A stretch of DNA of 30,548 nucleotides from JBDNFP01 sp041689775 (GCA_041689775.1 JBDNFP010000263.1:1-30548), one strand, 5' to 3'; positions 10,105 to 18,035 are shown, counted from the first letter of the stretch. Numbers and translations: made by a program. Notes: a model not told the origin generated them from the sequence alone.

Positions 10105-10106
10105 GG
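10079..10106 (+). other. hairpin spanning the stop codon of the second sulfatase gene
   Basis: An 11-bp stem (10079-10089 with 10096-10106, one G-T wobble) around a 6-base loop contains the TAG stop at 10102-10104. No T run follows, so it is not a standard intrinsic terminator. It could stabilise the 3' end of the mRNA. Confidence 0.4.
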
Positions 10107-10183
10107 ACCCGATAAAGTATGGCGGGCCAAATGACATGTTTGCTGACAAAACCATTTTCCTAACCAATCAACTACCTTTTTGA

Positions 10184-10738
10184 ATGCTCAACAATTCCGA
10201 GTTTGAAGGCATTTATGAAGAATTCAAAAACCTGGTGTATAACCTATCCCTGAGCTATGTACACAATCAGGAAAACGCCCAGGATATAACGCAAGAGGTT
10301 TTTGTTAAAATATACCAGCGCTATGCTACCTATAATCCAGCTGCTGCTTCCCTAAAAACCTGGGTTTATCAGATCGCGATTAACCAAAACCTTGATTTCA
10401 TTAAGGCCCGCAAAACTAAAAAGCGTTTCGGCTTCATCACCAGTCTTTTTCATGCCGAAACCAACGAGCCCATTGAGGAAGTCGGGCATTTTGACCATCC
10501 GGGGGTAATCCTGGAAGACAAAGAAGAACTGCAAATTCTATTCGACATCATTGATACGCTACCCGACAACCAACGCACCGCATTAATTCTATCTAAGATT
10601 GAAGACCGCCCCCAAAAAGAAGTAGCCGAGATAATGAACCTCAGCGTAAAGGCCGTAGAGTCGCTTTTGCAGCGAGCAAAACAAACTATTTCAAAAAAAT
10701 TGGAAGTCGCGAAGGATTTTAAAAGATCCGTCGTATAA
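10184..10738 (+). CDS. ECF-family RNA polymerase sigma factor
   Basis: A 184-residue sigma-70-family factor of the extracytoplasmic-function type. Region 2 covers about residues 8-80, with NAQDITQEVFVKIYQRY as the recognisable core helix and LKTWVYQIAINQNLDFI just after it. Region 4 covers about residues 120-172, with LPDNQRTALILSKIEDRPQK and the DNA-binding helix EVAEIMNLSVKAVESLLQRA. Regions 1.1 and 3 are absent, as expected. The linker (residues 85-118) is somewhat long and acidic. It is the first gene of a six-gene plus-strand cluster and is followed after 19 bases by a small single-pass membrane protein, the usual place for an anti-sigma factor. It probably directs transcription of its own operon on a cell-envelope signal; the metal signal is inferred from its neighbours. 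Confidence 0.95.
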   Translation: MLNNSEFEGIYEEFKNLVYNLSLSYVHNQENAQDITQEVFVKIYQRYATYNPAAASLKTWVYQIAINQNLDFIKARKTKKRFGFITSLFHAETNEPIEEVGHFDHPGVILEDKEELQILFDIIDTLPDNQRTALILSKIEDRPQKEVAEIMNLSVKAVESLLQRAKQTISKKLEVAKDFKRSVV

Positions 10739-10757
10739 CCGTACAGACCATCAGACT

Positions 10758-11033
10758 ATGGATGCTGACAAAAATTTACAGAAGCTAGAAAAAATTAGAA
10801 AGGTAGAGGCTCCCCCTTTTCTCTTTACCAGGATTCGGGCCCAGATTGACTCCTTCGCCAAAGCTCCGGCACCAGTGCAGTGGAGCTTTTCATTTGCAGC
10901 GGTAGCCGTGATCGTCCTAGCTCTGAATTTAGGAGCCTTATTTACCAATTCAAGCTCATCGCAAGACAGCGGCATTTCAACGGTAGTAAGCGGTATGCAG
11001 ATGTCAACCACGAACGAAATTTATTATGAGTAA
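10758..11033 (+). CDS. small single-pass membrane protein, candidate anti-sigma factor
   Basis: A 91-residue protein with a charged cytosolic N-terminus (about 1-38, including KIRKVEAPPFLFTRIRAQI), one membrane helix (about 41-62) and a short Ser/Thr-rich outer tail. It has no zinc-binding anti-sigma motif. Size and topology match CnrY-type anti-sigma factors, whose cytosolic N-terminus binds the sigma factor. The position agrees: it follows the sigma gene, and its stop overlaps the start of the CpxP/CnrX-like gene by 8 bases (ATGAGTAA), implying translational coupling. The function is inferred from context and topology, not from a recognised domain. Confidence 0.75.
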   Translation: MDADKNLQKLEKIRKVEAPPFLFTRIRAQIDSFAKAPAPVQWSFSFAAVAVIVLALNLGALFTNSSSSQDSGISTVVSGMQMSTTNEIYYE

Positions 11034-11514
11034 GCGAAAACTACTAAGCATCGCGGTTATTGGCCTTTTACTACTTAACCTCGGTTTAATTGGGTTTCTA
11101 TTTCTCAGAAAACCCATGCGCCCACCCGGAGCAGGAGGGCTTCCCCTCGGACAAGAGGGACCGAAACAAATAATTATCGAAAAGCTGGCATTCAACCCGG
11201 AGCAAGCTGCTAGGTATGAAGAATTGATTAAAGAGCATCAGGAAAAAGTTAAAGTACTGGATCAGGAAATTAAAGCCACCAAGAACGCGCTTTACCAAAC
11301 ACTGACCGAAGAAACTCCGACTGAAAAAGACTCCTTGATTAACCGCATGGCCACGCTTCAAAAAGAAATTGAAACTGTTCACTATAACCATTTTGCTGCT
11401 ATACGAAAAATCTGTACTCCCGAACAAATGGAAAATTATAAGGAACTAACCTCCGAGTTAGCTCGCTTTTTTTCTCCCAGAGAAAATCCTCCCCCCCCAC
11501 CGAAGGATTTGTAA
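11026..11514 (+). CDS. membrane-anchored CpxP/CnrX-like periplasmic metal sensor
   Basis: A 162-residue protein with an uncleaved N-terminal membrane anchor (about 7-27), a proline/glycine linker, and a long helical hairpin with LTxxQ-like repeats (FNPEQAARYEEL near 56-67 and CTPEQMENYKEL near 130-141). This is the Spy/CpxP/ZraP/CnrX heavy-metal-resistance fold. Possible metal ligands are His71, His119, His122 and Cys130, clustered in VHYNHFAAIRKIC. The C-terminus is a proline run encoded by eight consecutive C bases (11491-11498), which could cause length variation in the last few residues. In CnrYXH the CnrX protein senses Ni/Co and releases the sigma factor through CnrY. I infer a similar role here, with the metal unknown but copper favoured by the SCO gene downstream. 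Confidence 0.85.
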   Translation: MSKRKLLSIAVIGLLLLNLGLIGFLFLRKPMRPPGAGGLPLGQEGPKQIIIEKLAFNPEQAARYEELIKEHQEKVKVLDQEIKATKNALYQTLTEETPTEKDSLINRMATLQKEIETVHYNHFAAIRKICTPEQMENYKELTSELARFFSPRENPPPPPKDL

Positions 11515-11551
11515 TTCATTTTCGTATCAAGTACCAACCAAACAAATTGTC

Positions 11552-12322
11552 ATGAACAGATCAACATCAATTCTATCGGCAGGAGTCCTCATTGCTTCGC
11601 TTCTTTTTAGTTGCAACAGCAATACTATGGATGCCGTAACCACTGACCCGAGCGGTAGTAGCACCGCCGTACCGGAAGTGTACAAGAAACTATATGGAGC
11701 AACGAGCATTACTTCCGATGGTACCTACGTCACCATCAAATCTAACGGGATGCCAGACCATAAGAGTGTATACTATGCCACCTCCAATGCGTTGTACGAG
11801 AATTTCAGCGGTAAAACTTTTGGGGACTATACATTCAATAAAAATCCCAACTCAATTGCCGCGCAATCCCTGAGTTTCAAACTACCCATCAACCCCAAAG
11901 AGGCATCAACACACGCCTCAACCCCGCTTGGTCCCATTGGGGTAGCCCTCAACGGAGTGGCTATTTTAAACCAGTACGCCGGGCCAAATCAACCATTGAC
12001 CAACGAGATTATGAGTTTTGACCAATATTGGGGACATCCCGAAATGACCGGACAGTACCATTACCACCTCGAACCGCTGTACCTTACCACGGTAAAGGCA
12101 ACAAAATCTTCTTTACTTGGTTTTTTATTGGACGGGTTCCCCGTTTATGGACCGGAGGAAGGCGGCAAAAAAATGACCAACGATATGCTGGATGCCTACC
12201 ACGGCCATTCGCATGCTACCGAAGACTACCCCAATGGAATATACCATTACCACATCACCGACGCAGACCCCTTTATTAATGGCAGCGGATTTTACGGCAC
12301 GGCCGGTACAGTTTCTCGTTAA
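11552..12322 (+). CDS. YHYH-domain lipoprotein
   Basis: A 256-residue lipoprotein (signal 1-20, lipobox LFSC with Cys21) of the YHYH domain family, whose function is not established. The YHYH motif appears twice, at residues 169-172 (GQYHYHLEP) and 221-224 (GIYHYHITD), with a further histidine cluster AYHGHSHA between them. Other family hallmarks are GVALNGVAI and GFLLDGFPVYGP. The repeated His/Tyr motifs could bind a transition metal, which fits a cluster with a metal-sensor-like protein and an SCO copper chaperone; this is inference. The gene starts 37 bases after the CpxP/CnrX-like gene. Its last 44 bases overlap the start of the next gene in another frame. Confidence 0.9.
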   Translation: MNRSTSILSAGVLIASLLFSCNSNTMDAVTTDPSGSSTAVPEVYKKLYGATSITSDGTYVTIKSNGMPDHKSVYYATSNALYENFSGKTFGDYTFNKNPNSIAAQSLSFKLPINPKEASTHASTPLGPIGVALNGVAILNQYAGPNQPLTNEIMSFDQYWGHPEMTGQYHYHLEPLYLTTVKATKSSLLGFLLDGFPVYGPEEGGKKMTNDMLDAYHGHSHATEDYPNGIYHYHITDADPFINGSGFYGTAGTVSR

Positions 12323-12884
12323 TAGTTTATTTATTTTTCTCGGTGCAGTGTTGTTAGGCTGCACCGAGCCCCAAGAAAAGATTGATTCCGTGATGCTCAA
12401 TAGCACCAAAAGTAATTTTGAGCAGCTAAACGGCACCGTTCTTCTCGACAATGAACCGTTTACCGGAAGTATTTACACCCTCTTTCCCGACACTCAGGAT
12501 ACTACCCGGATTGTACGCTACCTGATGGGAAAGGAACATGCTATCTGGAAACAATTTTATCCGGCCGGACGGCTCCTCGACCAACGGGAATTCAGCCGGG
12601 GGCTGAAAGTAGGAGACCTGGTAGCTTGGTGGGAAAACGGCAAAAAAAAGCTCCACTATCGGTTTGAGAACGACGAATACGAAGGTACCTGCCGGGAGTG
12701 GAACGAAGACGGGACCTTGGTTCAGGAAATGAACTACCGCCGGGGGCACGAGGAAGGTTCCCAAAAGATGTTCTACGACAACGGTAAGGTCCGATCCAAC
12801 TACCTCGTTCGCGACGGAAGACGCTACGGCCTCCTTGGAACCAAGAACTGCGTCAATGTTTCGGGTAGTGTGTTTATTAGATAA
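12279..12884 (+). CDS. MORN/YwqK-like repeat lipoprotein
   Basis: About 201 residues. It carries a lipoprotein signal ending in LLGC (Cys about 28) and then MORN-like repeats of the YwqK type: GDLVAWWENGKKK, EGTCREWNEDGTL, EGSQKMFYDNGKV, and the ending RRYGLLGTKNCVNV. Databases often call such proteins YwqK-family antitoxins, but nothing here suggests a toxin-antitoxin pair. The ATG at 12279 is the nearest start that leaves a complete signal peptide; it lies inside the YHYH gene, so the two genes overlap by 44 bases and may be translationally coupled. Codons for the membrane part of the signal include a perfect inverted repeat. Its role in the cluster is unknown; a surface or periplasmic scaffold is possible. 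Confidence 0.8.
   Translation: MAADFTARPVQFLVNSLFIFLGAVLLGCTEPQEKIDSVMLNSTKSNFEQLNGTVLLDNEPFTGSIYTLFPDTQDTTRIVRYLMGKEHAIWKQFYPAGRLLDQREFSRGLKVGDLVAWWENGKKKLHYRFENDEYEGTCREWNEDGTLVQEMNYRRGHEEGSQKMFYDNGKVRSNYLVRDGRRYGLLGTKNCVNVSGSVFIR
12339..12368 (+). repeat. perfect 10-bp inverted repeat just after the YHYH stop codon
   Basis: CTCGGTGCAG (12339-12348) and CTGCACCGAG (12359-12368) are exact reverse complements around a 10-base loop. They lie within the signal-peptide codons of the MORN-like gene, 17 bases after the YHYH stop. Confidence 0.7.
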
Positions 12885-12965
12885 TTTTCAATGGTCTTCC
12901 GCCAGCAGGTCTAAGCAATTCTGGCTCCTTGTCTATTTCGTCCTCTGCGCTTTAAAATTACCATT

Positions 12966-13622
12966 ATGCATAATCCAACCCGATGTATTGTCGTTTTTCT
13001 AAGTAGTCTTTTAATTGGGGGTTGTGCTTCCAATCAAGAGGCTGCTGAAATGGAACTACCCTACTACAATACTTCTGACTTCACCCCCTTGTTCTTCTCC
13101 TCCGAACAGGATGTCAAAAGCAAGATAAGTCATACTATTGCCCCATTTTCGCTGACGGATCAACACGGAAAAACGGTAACTCAGCAAGTAGTAGAAGGAA
13201 AAATCCACGTAGCTAACTTCATATTTACCAGCTGCGGCAGTATCTGTCCGGTGATGACCAAGCACATGAAACTTGTGCAGGATGAGTTCAAGAACGATAC
13301 CAGCGTGGTATTGCTTTCGTATAGTGTCACGCCCTGGATCGACGACGTTCCCCGCCTCCGGGAATTTGCTAATAAGAAAGGCATTACCTCCCCCAATTGG
13401 CACCTACTAACGGGTAGCAAGGGAGATATTTATACCCTGGCCCGGCAGTCTTACTTTGCCGAAGAAGACCTTGGCTTCACCAAAGACAGCACCCAGTTTT
13501 TGCATACTGAACACGTTTTATTAGTCGATCAGAATAAGCGAATCCGGGGTATCTACAACGGTACCCTCCAACTCGAAGCCGAACAGTTGATCAAGGATAT
13601 CAGGCAATTACAAAAGAAATAA
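12966..13622 (+). CDS. SCO1/SenC-family copper-binding lipoprotein
   Basis: A 218-residue lipoprotein (lipobox IGGC, Cys20) with a thioredoxin-like SCO fold. The copper ligands CxxxC are Cys90 and Cys94 in FTSCGSICPVMTKH, and the distal histidine is probably His183 in LHTEHVLLVD. SCO proteins deliver copper to, or reduce, the CuA site of cytochrome oxidase, and some act in copper homeostasis or redox signalling. The start at 12966 gives a clean signal peptide. It is the last gene of the sigma-factor cluster, 81 bases after the MORN-like gene, so it may share that transcript or have its own promoter. No cytochrome oxidase gene lies in the window, so a role in copper handling linked to the upstream sensor is plausible but inferred. 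Confidence 0.93.
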   Translation: MHNPTRCIVVFLSSLLIGGCASNQEAAEMELPYYNTSDFTPLFFSSEQDVKSKISHTIAPFSLTDQHGKTVTQQVVEGKIHVANFIFTSCGSICPVMTKHMKLVQDEFKNDTSVVLLSYSVTPWIDDVPRLREFANKKGITSPNWHLLTGSKGDIYTLARQSYFAEEDLGFTKDSTQFLHTEHVLLVDQNKRIRGIYNGTLQLEAEQLIKDIRQLQKK

Positions 13623-13702
13623 GTCTATCACTTGGCCACGACTATTCTCTACTACTCTCTCTTGTAAAAAATATAATCCGTAGCTAGTAATGTACCGGCC
13701 TA

Positions 13703-14261
13703 CTACTTGACTTCCGTCGCAATCTGCGCCCGGAGGTAGTTCGAATGGTTGATAACGTGATAATGGATATCCTGCACGGTATTCTCGTATTTCTCCCCGC
13801 GACTATTGGGATAGTGGATCAATTTATCCGCGGGTAAACTAGTCCAGATGCCCTTACTTTGGGCTGTGTTTTCTCATATAGGTCAGATATATATTTAATG
13901 AATTAATAATCAGATCATTATAACTTTGGGAAAGCTTAACGTTAAGCGGTAGTTAAGTTTCTTCGTTGCTGCTTAACTATCTGAATGTAAAAATCTTTAA
14001 AGCTTTTGCCTCTCCGAGGTTATTCTTAACCTGACGGCTATGGTGTTTTCTAGATTCAGTAGCATCAATTTCTTCCCAGATTCCGTATAGACTCTCCTTA
14101 TTTTCAATTTGTTGGTTCCAGGTATGATGGGCGGTACCTATATCACTCATGAACGAGTTGAGCTAATCGGGCCGGGCCCATTTCTGGCTGTTATTCTAAA
14201 TTTTAACCCTGTCATTCATTTTCAGATTATAGTCGAACAACTCACTGATTAGGTTATTCAT
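13703..14261 (-). pseudogene. DinB-family protein remnant (two nonsense codons and a frame break)
   Basis: Most of the 784-base gap between the SCO and barrel genes is a broken DinB-like gene. From ATG at 14261 the minus strand reads MNNLISELFDYNLKMNDRVK, then TAG, NNSQKWARPD, TAG, and LNSFMSDIGTAHHTWNQQI followed by SLYGIWEEIDATE, which resembles the first half of DinB proteins (helices with HxxW). That frame closes at 13979-13977. After an AT-rich stretch with inverted repeats, the C-terminal half appears in a different frame from 13873 (KYENTVQDIHYHVINHSNYL, then RAQIATEVK) down to TAG at 13705-13703. The HVINHSxYxRAQIA motif is diagnostic of the family. DinB proteins are metal-binding four-helix bundles, about 150-170 residues. 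The family call rests on pattern recognition. Confidence 0.75.
13934..13979. repeat. cluster of GTTAAG/CTTAAC inverted repeats
   Basis: A perfect 14-bp palindrome (GCTTAACGTTAAGC, 13934-13947) is followed at once by an 8-bp stem (TAGTTAAG at 13950-13957 with CTTAACTA at 13972-13979). It lies at the frame break of the DinB remnant. The sequence from 13623 to 13702 and from 14262 to 14406 shows nothing else I can name. Confidence 0.6.
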
Positions 14262-14406
14262 CTCAGAATTTTCAGGGGTGAAACGTAGAGTATAAGGAGG
14301 CTTTGGTCGGTAAAATACGGGGATTGGTCGAATGGTAGTCTGATCCGATTAAACCTACCTTAACTTCATTCATCAAACCCTGCGGAACCACAAACTAAAT
14401 TCAACT

Positions 14407-17274
14407 ATGTTTAGAATACAATCTACTCTCTTTTTGATACTATTCAGCCTGCTTTCGTTGGGTGCGATGGCCCAAACTTCCAGGATAGTGGGAGTTGTCA
14501 ACGACAGTACCGCCCAAGGCCCCGTGGCCGGAGCATACGTGAGCATTCAGAGTACTTCTGACAACAACGCCAAACCTATATATACCACGACTGACCTAAA
14601 CGGAAAATTTGAATTTGCCGGGGTAGCACGACAAAAATATCAGCTAAAAATCACCTATCTAAGCTACAAAGACTTCATCAAAACAATCGAGGTAGCTGAG
14701 GCTATCCTCAATCTGGGTTCAGTGACCCTAACGGAAACCGCAACCAACCTCAACGAGGTTAAAGTAGTGGGACAAATCCAGCAGTCGCAGCAAAAGGGAG
14801 ATACCTTGCAATTTAACGCCGCCGCTTTCAAAACCAACCCCGACGCCAACGTAGAGGACCTAGTGCAGAAGATGCCGGGCATCACCATCGTAAATGGCGA
14901 GGTACAGGCCCAAGGTGAGAAAGTACAACGCGTGCTGGTAGACGGCAAGCAGTTTTTTGGTGAAGATGCTACCCTCGCCCTTCGTAATCTTCCCGCCGAA
15001 ATCGTTGATAAAATCGAAGTTTTTGACCGTCAAAGCGATCAGTCCCAGTTTACTGGTTTCGACGACGGTAACGCCCAAAAGACAATCAATATCGTAACCC
15101 GCTCGGACCGCAACGCCGGGAAATTCGGAAAAGCTTTTGCCGGGTACGGCAGTAACAATCGCTATCTATCGGGGGGTAATCTGAACATCTTCGGTAAAGA
15201 CAAACGTATTTCTATCATCGGTCTTTCCAACAACCTGAACCAGCAAAACTTCTCTTCCCAGGATCTGTCGGGTGCCCTGGGAAGTTCAGGAGGTAGTAGC
15301 CGTGGTGGACGTGGCGGCTCGCGTGGTGGCGGAGGAGGTGCCGATAACTTCCTGGTCGGCCAGCAAAATGGTATTACCAATACCACTGCTCTGGGTTTAA
15401 ACTATACCGATAAATGGGGTAAAAAACTGGAAGTATCCGCCAGCTATTTTTTCAACCAGTCGAACAACGCTAACCAGCAAAAGACCAACCGGGAAACGTT
15501 CTTGAATAACGCTACCAGTAATCAGTTTTATAACGAGCAAAACACCTACTCAAACTCAAACCTCAACCACCGCTTAAATGCCCGGATGGAGTACACCGTT
15601 AATAAAAGCAACTCCCTTGTATTCTCACCGGGTATCAGCTGGCAAAATAACGAATCAAATACGATCCGGATCGGCGCTACCCGATTGGGCGATGCCACCA
15701 GTACTCTACTGAACCGGACCAATAATACCCAGGTAAATCAAAGTATTGCACTCAGCTCCAATAGCTCATTACTATGGCGTCACCGGTTTGCCAAAGCGGG
15801 CCGTACGTTGTCAACCAATTTTTCTTCTGTCATCAACAACCGTACTGGTGACGGTACCTTGTACGCCCTTAATGAGTACTATACCACCGGGCGTTTTCCC
15901 AACGACACCATCGACCAACGGTCTAATACCCTGTCTGACAATATTCGTTTGGGCGCCAGTGTAAACTTTACCGAGCCACTGACCAAGACGATCCAGTTAC
16001 AACTTAACTACAACGTATCTCTTAGTAACAGTAACTCTAAAAACGAGACCTATCACTACGTTAACAGCGAAGTCCAGTACGCCCGCCTAGATACAATCCT
16101 GTCTAATACCTTCGATAATCAGTACCTGACTCAGCGGACAGGAGTTGCCTTCCGGGGTGGCAAGAAAAAGATCACTGGATCAGTTGGTATGGATTTACAA
16201 AGAGCCGGATTGTATAGCCGACAGCTATTCCCTCGTACCAATGAGGTAGACCAGACTTTCAATAACGTATTACCCAATGCTTTCCTCATGTTCCGACCTA
16301 GTGAAAGCAAGAACCTACGTCTTTTTTACCGGACTTCAACCAACGAACCTTCCATTACGCAATTGCAAAACGTGGTTAACAATACCAACCCTCTCTTCCT
16401 AACGGCAGGTAACCCTAATCTGAAACAAGAGTACGGTCACCGCCTAAGCCTCCGGTATTCATCATCTGACTCCAAGTTAGGCCGTAATTTCTTCGTGTAT
16501 GGTTCGGCGAACTTTACCTCAAATAGCATCACCAACTCCACTTTTGTGGCGCAAAGACCCACTACCCTACCCAATGGCATCGTATTGGAGCGCGGAGCGC
16601 AGCTCACCACGCCGGTCAACCTCAACGGTAATATGTCACTACGGGTGTTTGCGAATTATGGTTCTCCCATTAAGGCTTTGAAACTGAACCTAAACCTGAA
16701 CAGCGGTGTAAACCTGACCAAATTACCCGGCCTTATTAACGAGCAATTAAACACCTCGACCAACTACGCCCTTACCCAGGGCATTGTGTTGAGTAGTAAT
16801 ATTAGCCCTAAGGTTGACTTTACGATTGGGATCAATGGTAACTACAACATTGTGCAGAACAGCGTACAACCTCAACTAAACAACAACTATTTCTCCCAGT
16901 CTACTTCCGCTCGCGTCAACTGGATTTTCGGGAAAGGATTTGTGTTACAAACCGACCTTACCAACCAGTCGTACCGCGGTTTAGGAGCAGGTTTCAACCA
17001 GAACTTCACATTGTGGAATGCCAGCGTGGGGAAGAAATTCCTGAAAGACAAGAAAGGAGAATTGAAACTGACCGTATTTGACATCCTTGCCCAAAATAAC
17101 AGCATTAACCGTAATGTCACCGAAACTTACGTAGAAGACGTAACCAGCCGCGTATTGACCCAATATGGTATGCTAACTTTTACTTATACCCTTCGCAACT
17201 CCGGTAAAGCACCAGCTCCTGAACCCGAGCGCCGCAGTGAATGGGGTGGACCAGGAGGTGGACGTCCTTTCTAG
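14407..17274 (+). CDS. TonB-dependent-receptor-like outer-membrane beta-barrel protein (OMP_b-brl type)
   Basis: A 955-residue outer-membrane protein with a signal peptide (1-22, ending AMAQ), a carboxypeptidase-regulatory-like domain (about 26-112), a plug-like region (NEVKVVGQ near 118; EDLVQKMPGI; LVDGKQFFGEDATLALRNLP) and a long beta-barrel rich in Asn, Thr and Ser. A Gly/Arg-rich low-complexity insertion (about residues 290-315, SSRGGRGGSRGG) is probably an extracellular loop, as seen in other members. The C-terminus is also Gly-rich (GGPGGGRPF). Unlike SusC proteins it has no SusD partner. The substrate is unknown; iron or metal chelates, peptides or another small molecule are possible. 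It starts 784 bases after the SCO gene and ends in a bidirectional terminator facing the LysM gene. Confidence 0.9.
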   Translation: MFRIQSTLFLILFSLLSLGAMAQTSRIVGVVNDSTAQGPVAGAYVSIQSTSDNNAKPIYTTTDLNGKFEFAGVARQKYQLKITYLSYKDFIKTIEVAEAILNLGSVTLTETATNLNEVKVVGQIQQSQQKGDTLQFNAAAFKTNPDANVEDLVQKMPGITIVNGEVQAQGEKVQRVLVDGKQFFGEDATLALRNLPAEIVDKIEVFDRQSDQSQFTGFDDGNAQKTINIVTRSDRNAGKFGKAFAGYGSNNRYLSGGNLNIFGKDKRISIIGLSNNLNQQNFSSQDLSGALGSSGGSSRGGRGGSRGGGGGADNFLVGQQNGITNTTALGLNYTDKWGKKLEVSASYFFNQSNNANQQKTNRETFLNNATSNQFYNEQNTYSNSNLNHRLNARMEYTVNKSNSLVFSPGISWQNNESNTIRIGATRLGDATSTLLNRTNNTQVNQSIALSSNSSLLWRHRFAKAGRTLSTNFSSVINNRTGDGTLYALNEYYTTGRFPNDTIDQRSNTLSDNIRLGASVNFTEPLTKTIQLQLNYNVSLSNSNSKNETYHYVNSEVQYARLDTILSNTFDNQYLTQRTGVAFRGGKKKITGSVGMDLQRAGLYSRQLFPRTNEVDQTFNNVLPNAFLMFRPSESKNLRLFYRTSTNEPSITQLQNVVNNTNPLFLTAGNPNLKQEYGHRLSLRYSSSDSKLGRNFFVYGSANFTSNSITNSTFVAQRPTTLPNGIVLERGAQLTTPVNLNGNMSLRVFANYGSPIKALKLNLNLNSGVNLTKLPGLINEQLNTSTNYALTQGIVLSSNISPKVDFTIGINGNYNIVQNSVQPQLNNNYFSQSTSARVNWIFGKGFVLQTDLTNQSYRGLGAGFNQNFTLWNASVGKKFLKDKKGELKLTVFDILAQNNSINRNVTETYVEDVTSRVLTQYGMLTFTYTLRNSGKAPAPEPERRSEWGGPGGGRPF

Positions 17275-17298
17275 CCCAGAATTAATCACCTGGATAAT

Positions 17299-17343
17299 AA
17301 AAAGAGGGTAGGTTGCTTGCTTAAAGCGACCTACCCTCTTTTT
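17299..17343. terminator. strong bidirectional terminator between convergent genes
   Basis: A perfect 15-bp outer stem (AAAAAGAGGGTAGGT at 17299-17313 with ACCTACCCTCTTTTT at 17329-17343), extended inward by GCTT/AAGC beyond one T-G wobble. A runs and T runs on the two sides serve both the barrel gene and the LysM gene. Confidence 0.92.
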
Positions 17344-17372
17344 ATAAATCTACTTATATTTTACTACTCTTG

Positions 17373-18035
17373 TTATTTCTGCTTCCCAAACGGAATAATC
17401 AGCTTCTCCCCTCGCTCGGAAAAATTACGGGTCTTTCCGTTAGCCTCCATTAGTTGTTCGAGGCTGATTTTGTACTTTCTGGCTACTACCCTAAGTACAT
17501 CACCAGCACCCACGGTATGTACTGCTTGCACACGCACGTTCAGTTTAGTAACACCCGCCTTCAAGTCTGCCGTTACGTTATTGATCTGAGGATTCAATGC
17601 CTTCAACGTTTCTGATTGCAGGTTATACTGATTGGCAATACCGTAGAAGGTCTCGCCAGACTTGACGGTATGCGTAATTTCTATGCCTCCTAAATCAGCC
17701 GGATTGAATTTTTGCTCAGGCTTCGTCTCCACCGGATCTGGCGTAACTTTCTCCACCTGAGATACCTCCGGCGTTTCATCAGATTGACTTTTATCAATCG
17801 CATCCGGCTCGGCCAGAAGGGGAATCGTAGAAATATCGAGGGAGGTAAGCTTGCTTGTGGTATCAGGCACAGTACTGGTTACCTCCTCCGAACCTTTACT
17901 ATCATCGCTGATATATTCGTATCCAATGACAAAGAGGGCAATAATAATAGCGAGAAGGGTCAACAAAGTTATCTGGGGTAACTTTGAGCCTTCTTCAGGT
18001 CGAATATTCCGTTTCTTGGGGGTTCCTTCTTCCAT
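17373..18035 (-). CDS. LysM-domain membrane protein
   Basis: A 220-residue protein with a short charged cytosolic N-terminus, one transmembrane helix (about 20-40), a Ser/Thr/Glu/Pro-rich linker (about 42-115) and two LysM domains (about 119-165, starting ITHTVKSGETFYGIANQY, and 170-216, starting VHTVGAGDVLRVVARKY). LysM modules bind the N-acetylglucosamine chains of peptidoglycan, so this is probably an inner-membrane protein reaching into the periplasm. There is no catalytic domain. It lies 110 bases downstream of purE on the same strand and may be the last gene of that transcript. Its cellular role is unknown. Confidence 0.9.
   Translation of the reverse strand: MEEGTPKKRNIRPEEGSKLPQITLLTLLAIIIALFVIGYEYISDDSKGSEEVTSTVPDTTSKLTSLDISTIPLLAEPDAIDKSQSDETPEVSQVEKVTPDPVETKPEQKFNPADLGGIEITHTVKSGETFYGIANQYNLQSETLKALNPQINNVTADLKAGVTKLNVRVQAVHTVGAGDVLRVVARKYKISLEQLMEANGKTRNFSERGEKLIIPFGKQK

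Noticed and set aside
11491..11498. Run of eight C bases as a phase-variation switch
   Set aside because: It lies a few codons before the end of the CpxP/CnrX-like gene, so slippage would change only the tail and not switch the gene off.
12279..12884. Toxin-antitoxin system, from the common YwqK antitoxin label
   Set aside because: The protein is a MORN-repeat lipoprotein and no toxin gene accompanies it.
15286..15350. Gly/Arg-coding low-complexity stretch as a variable tandem repeat
   Set aside because: The units are irregular at DNA level and such loops are common in this barrel family.
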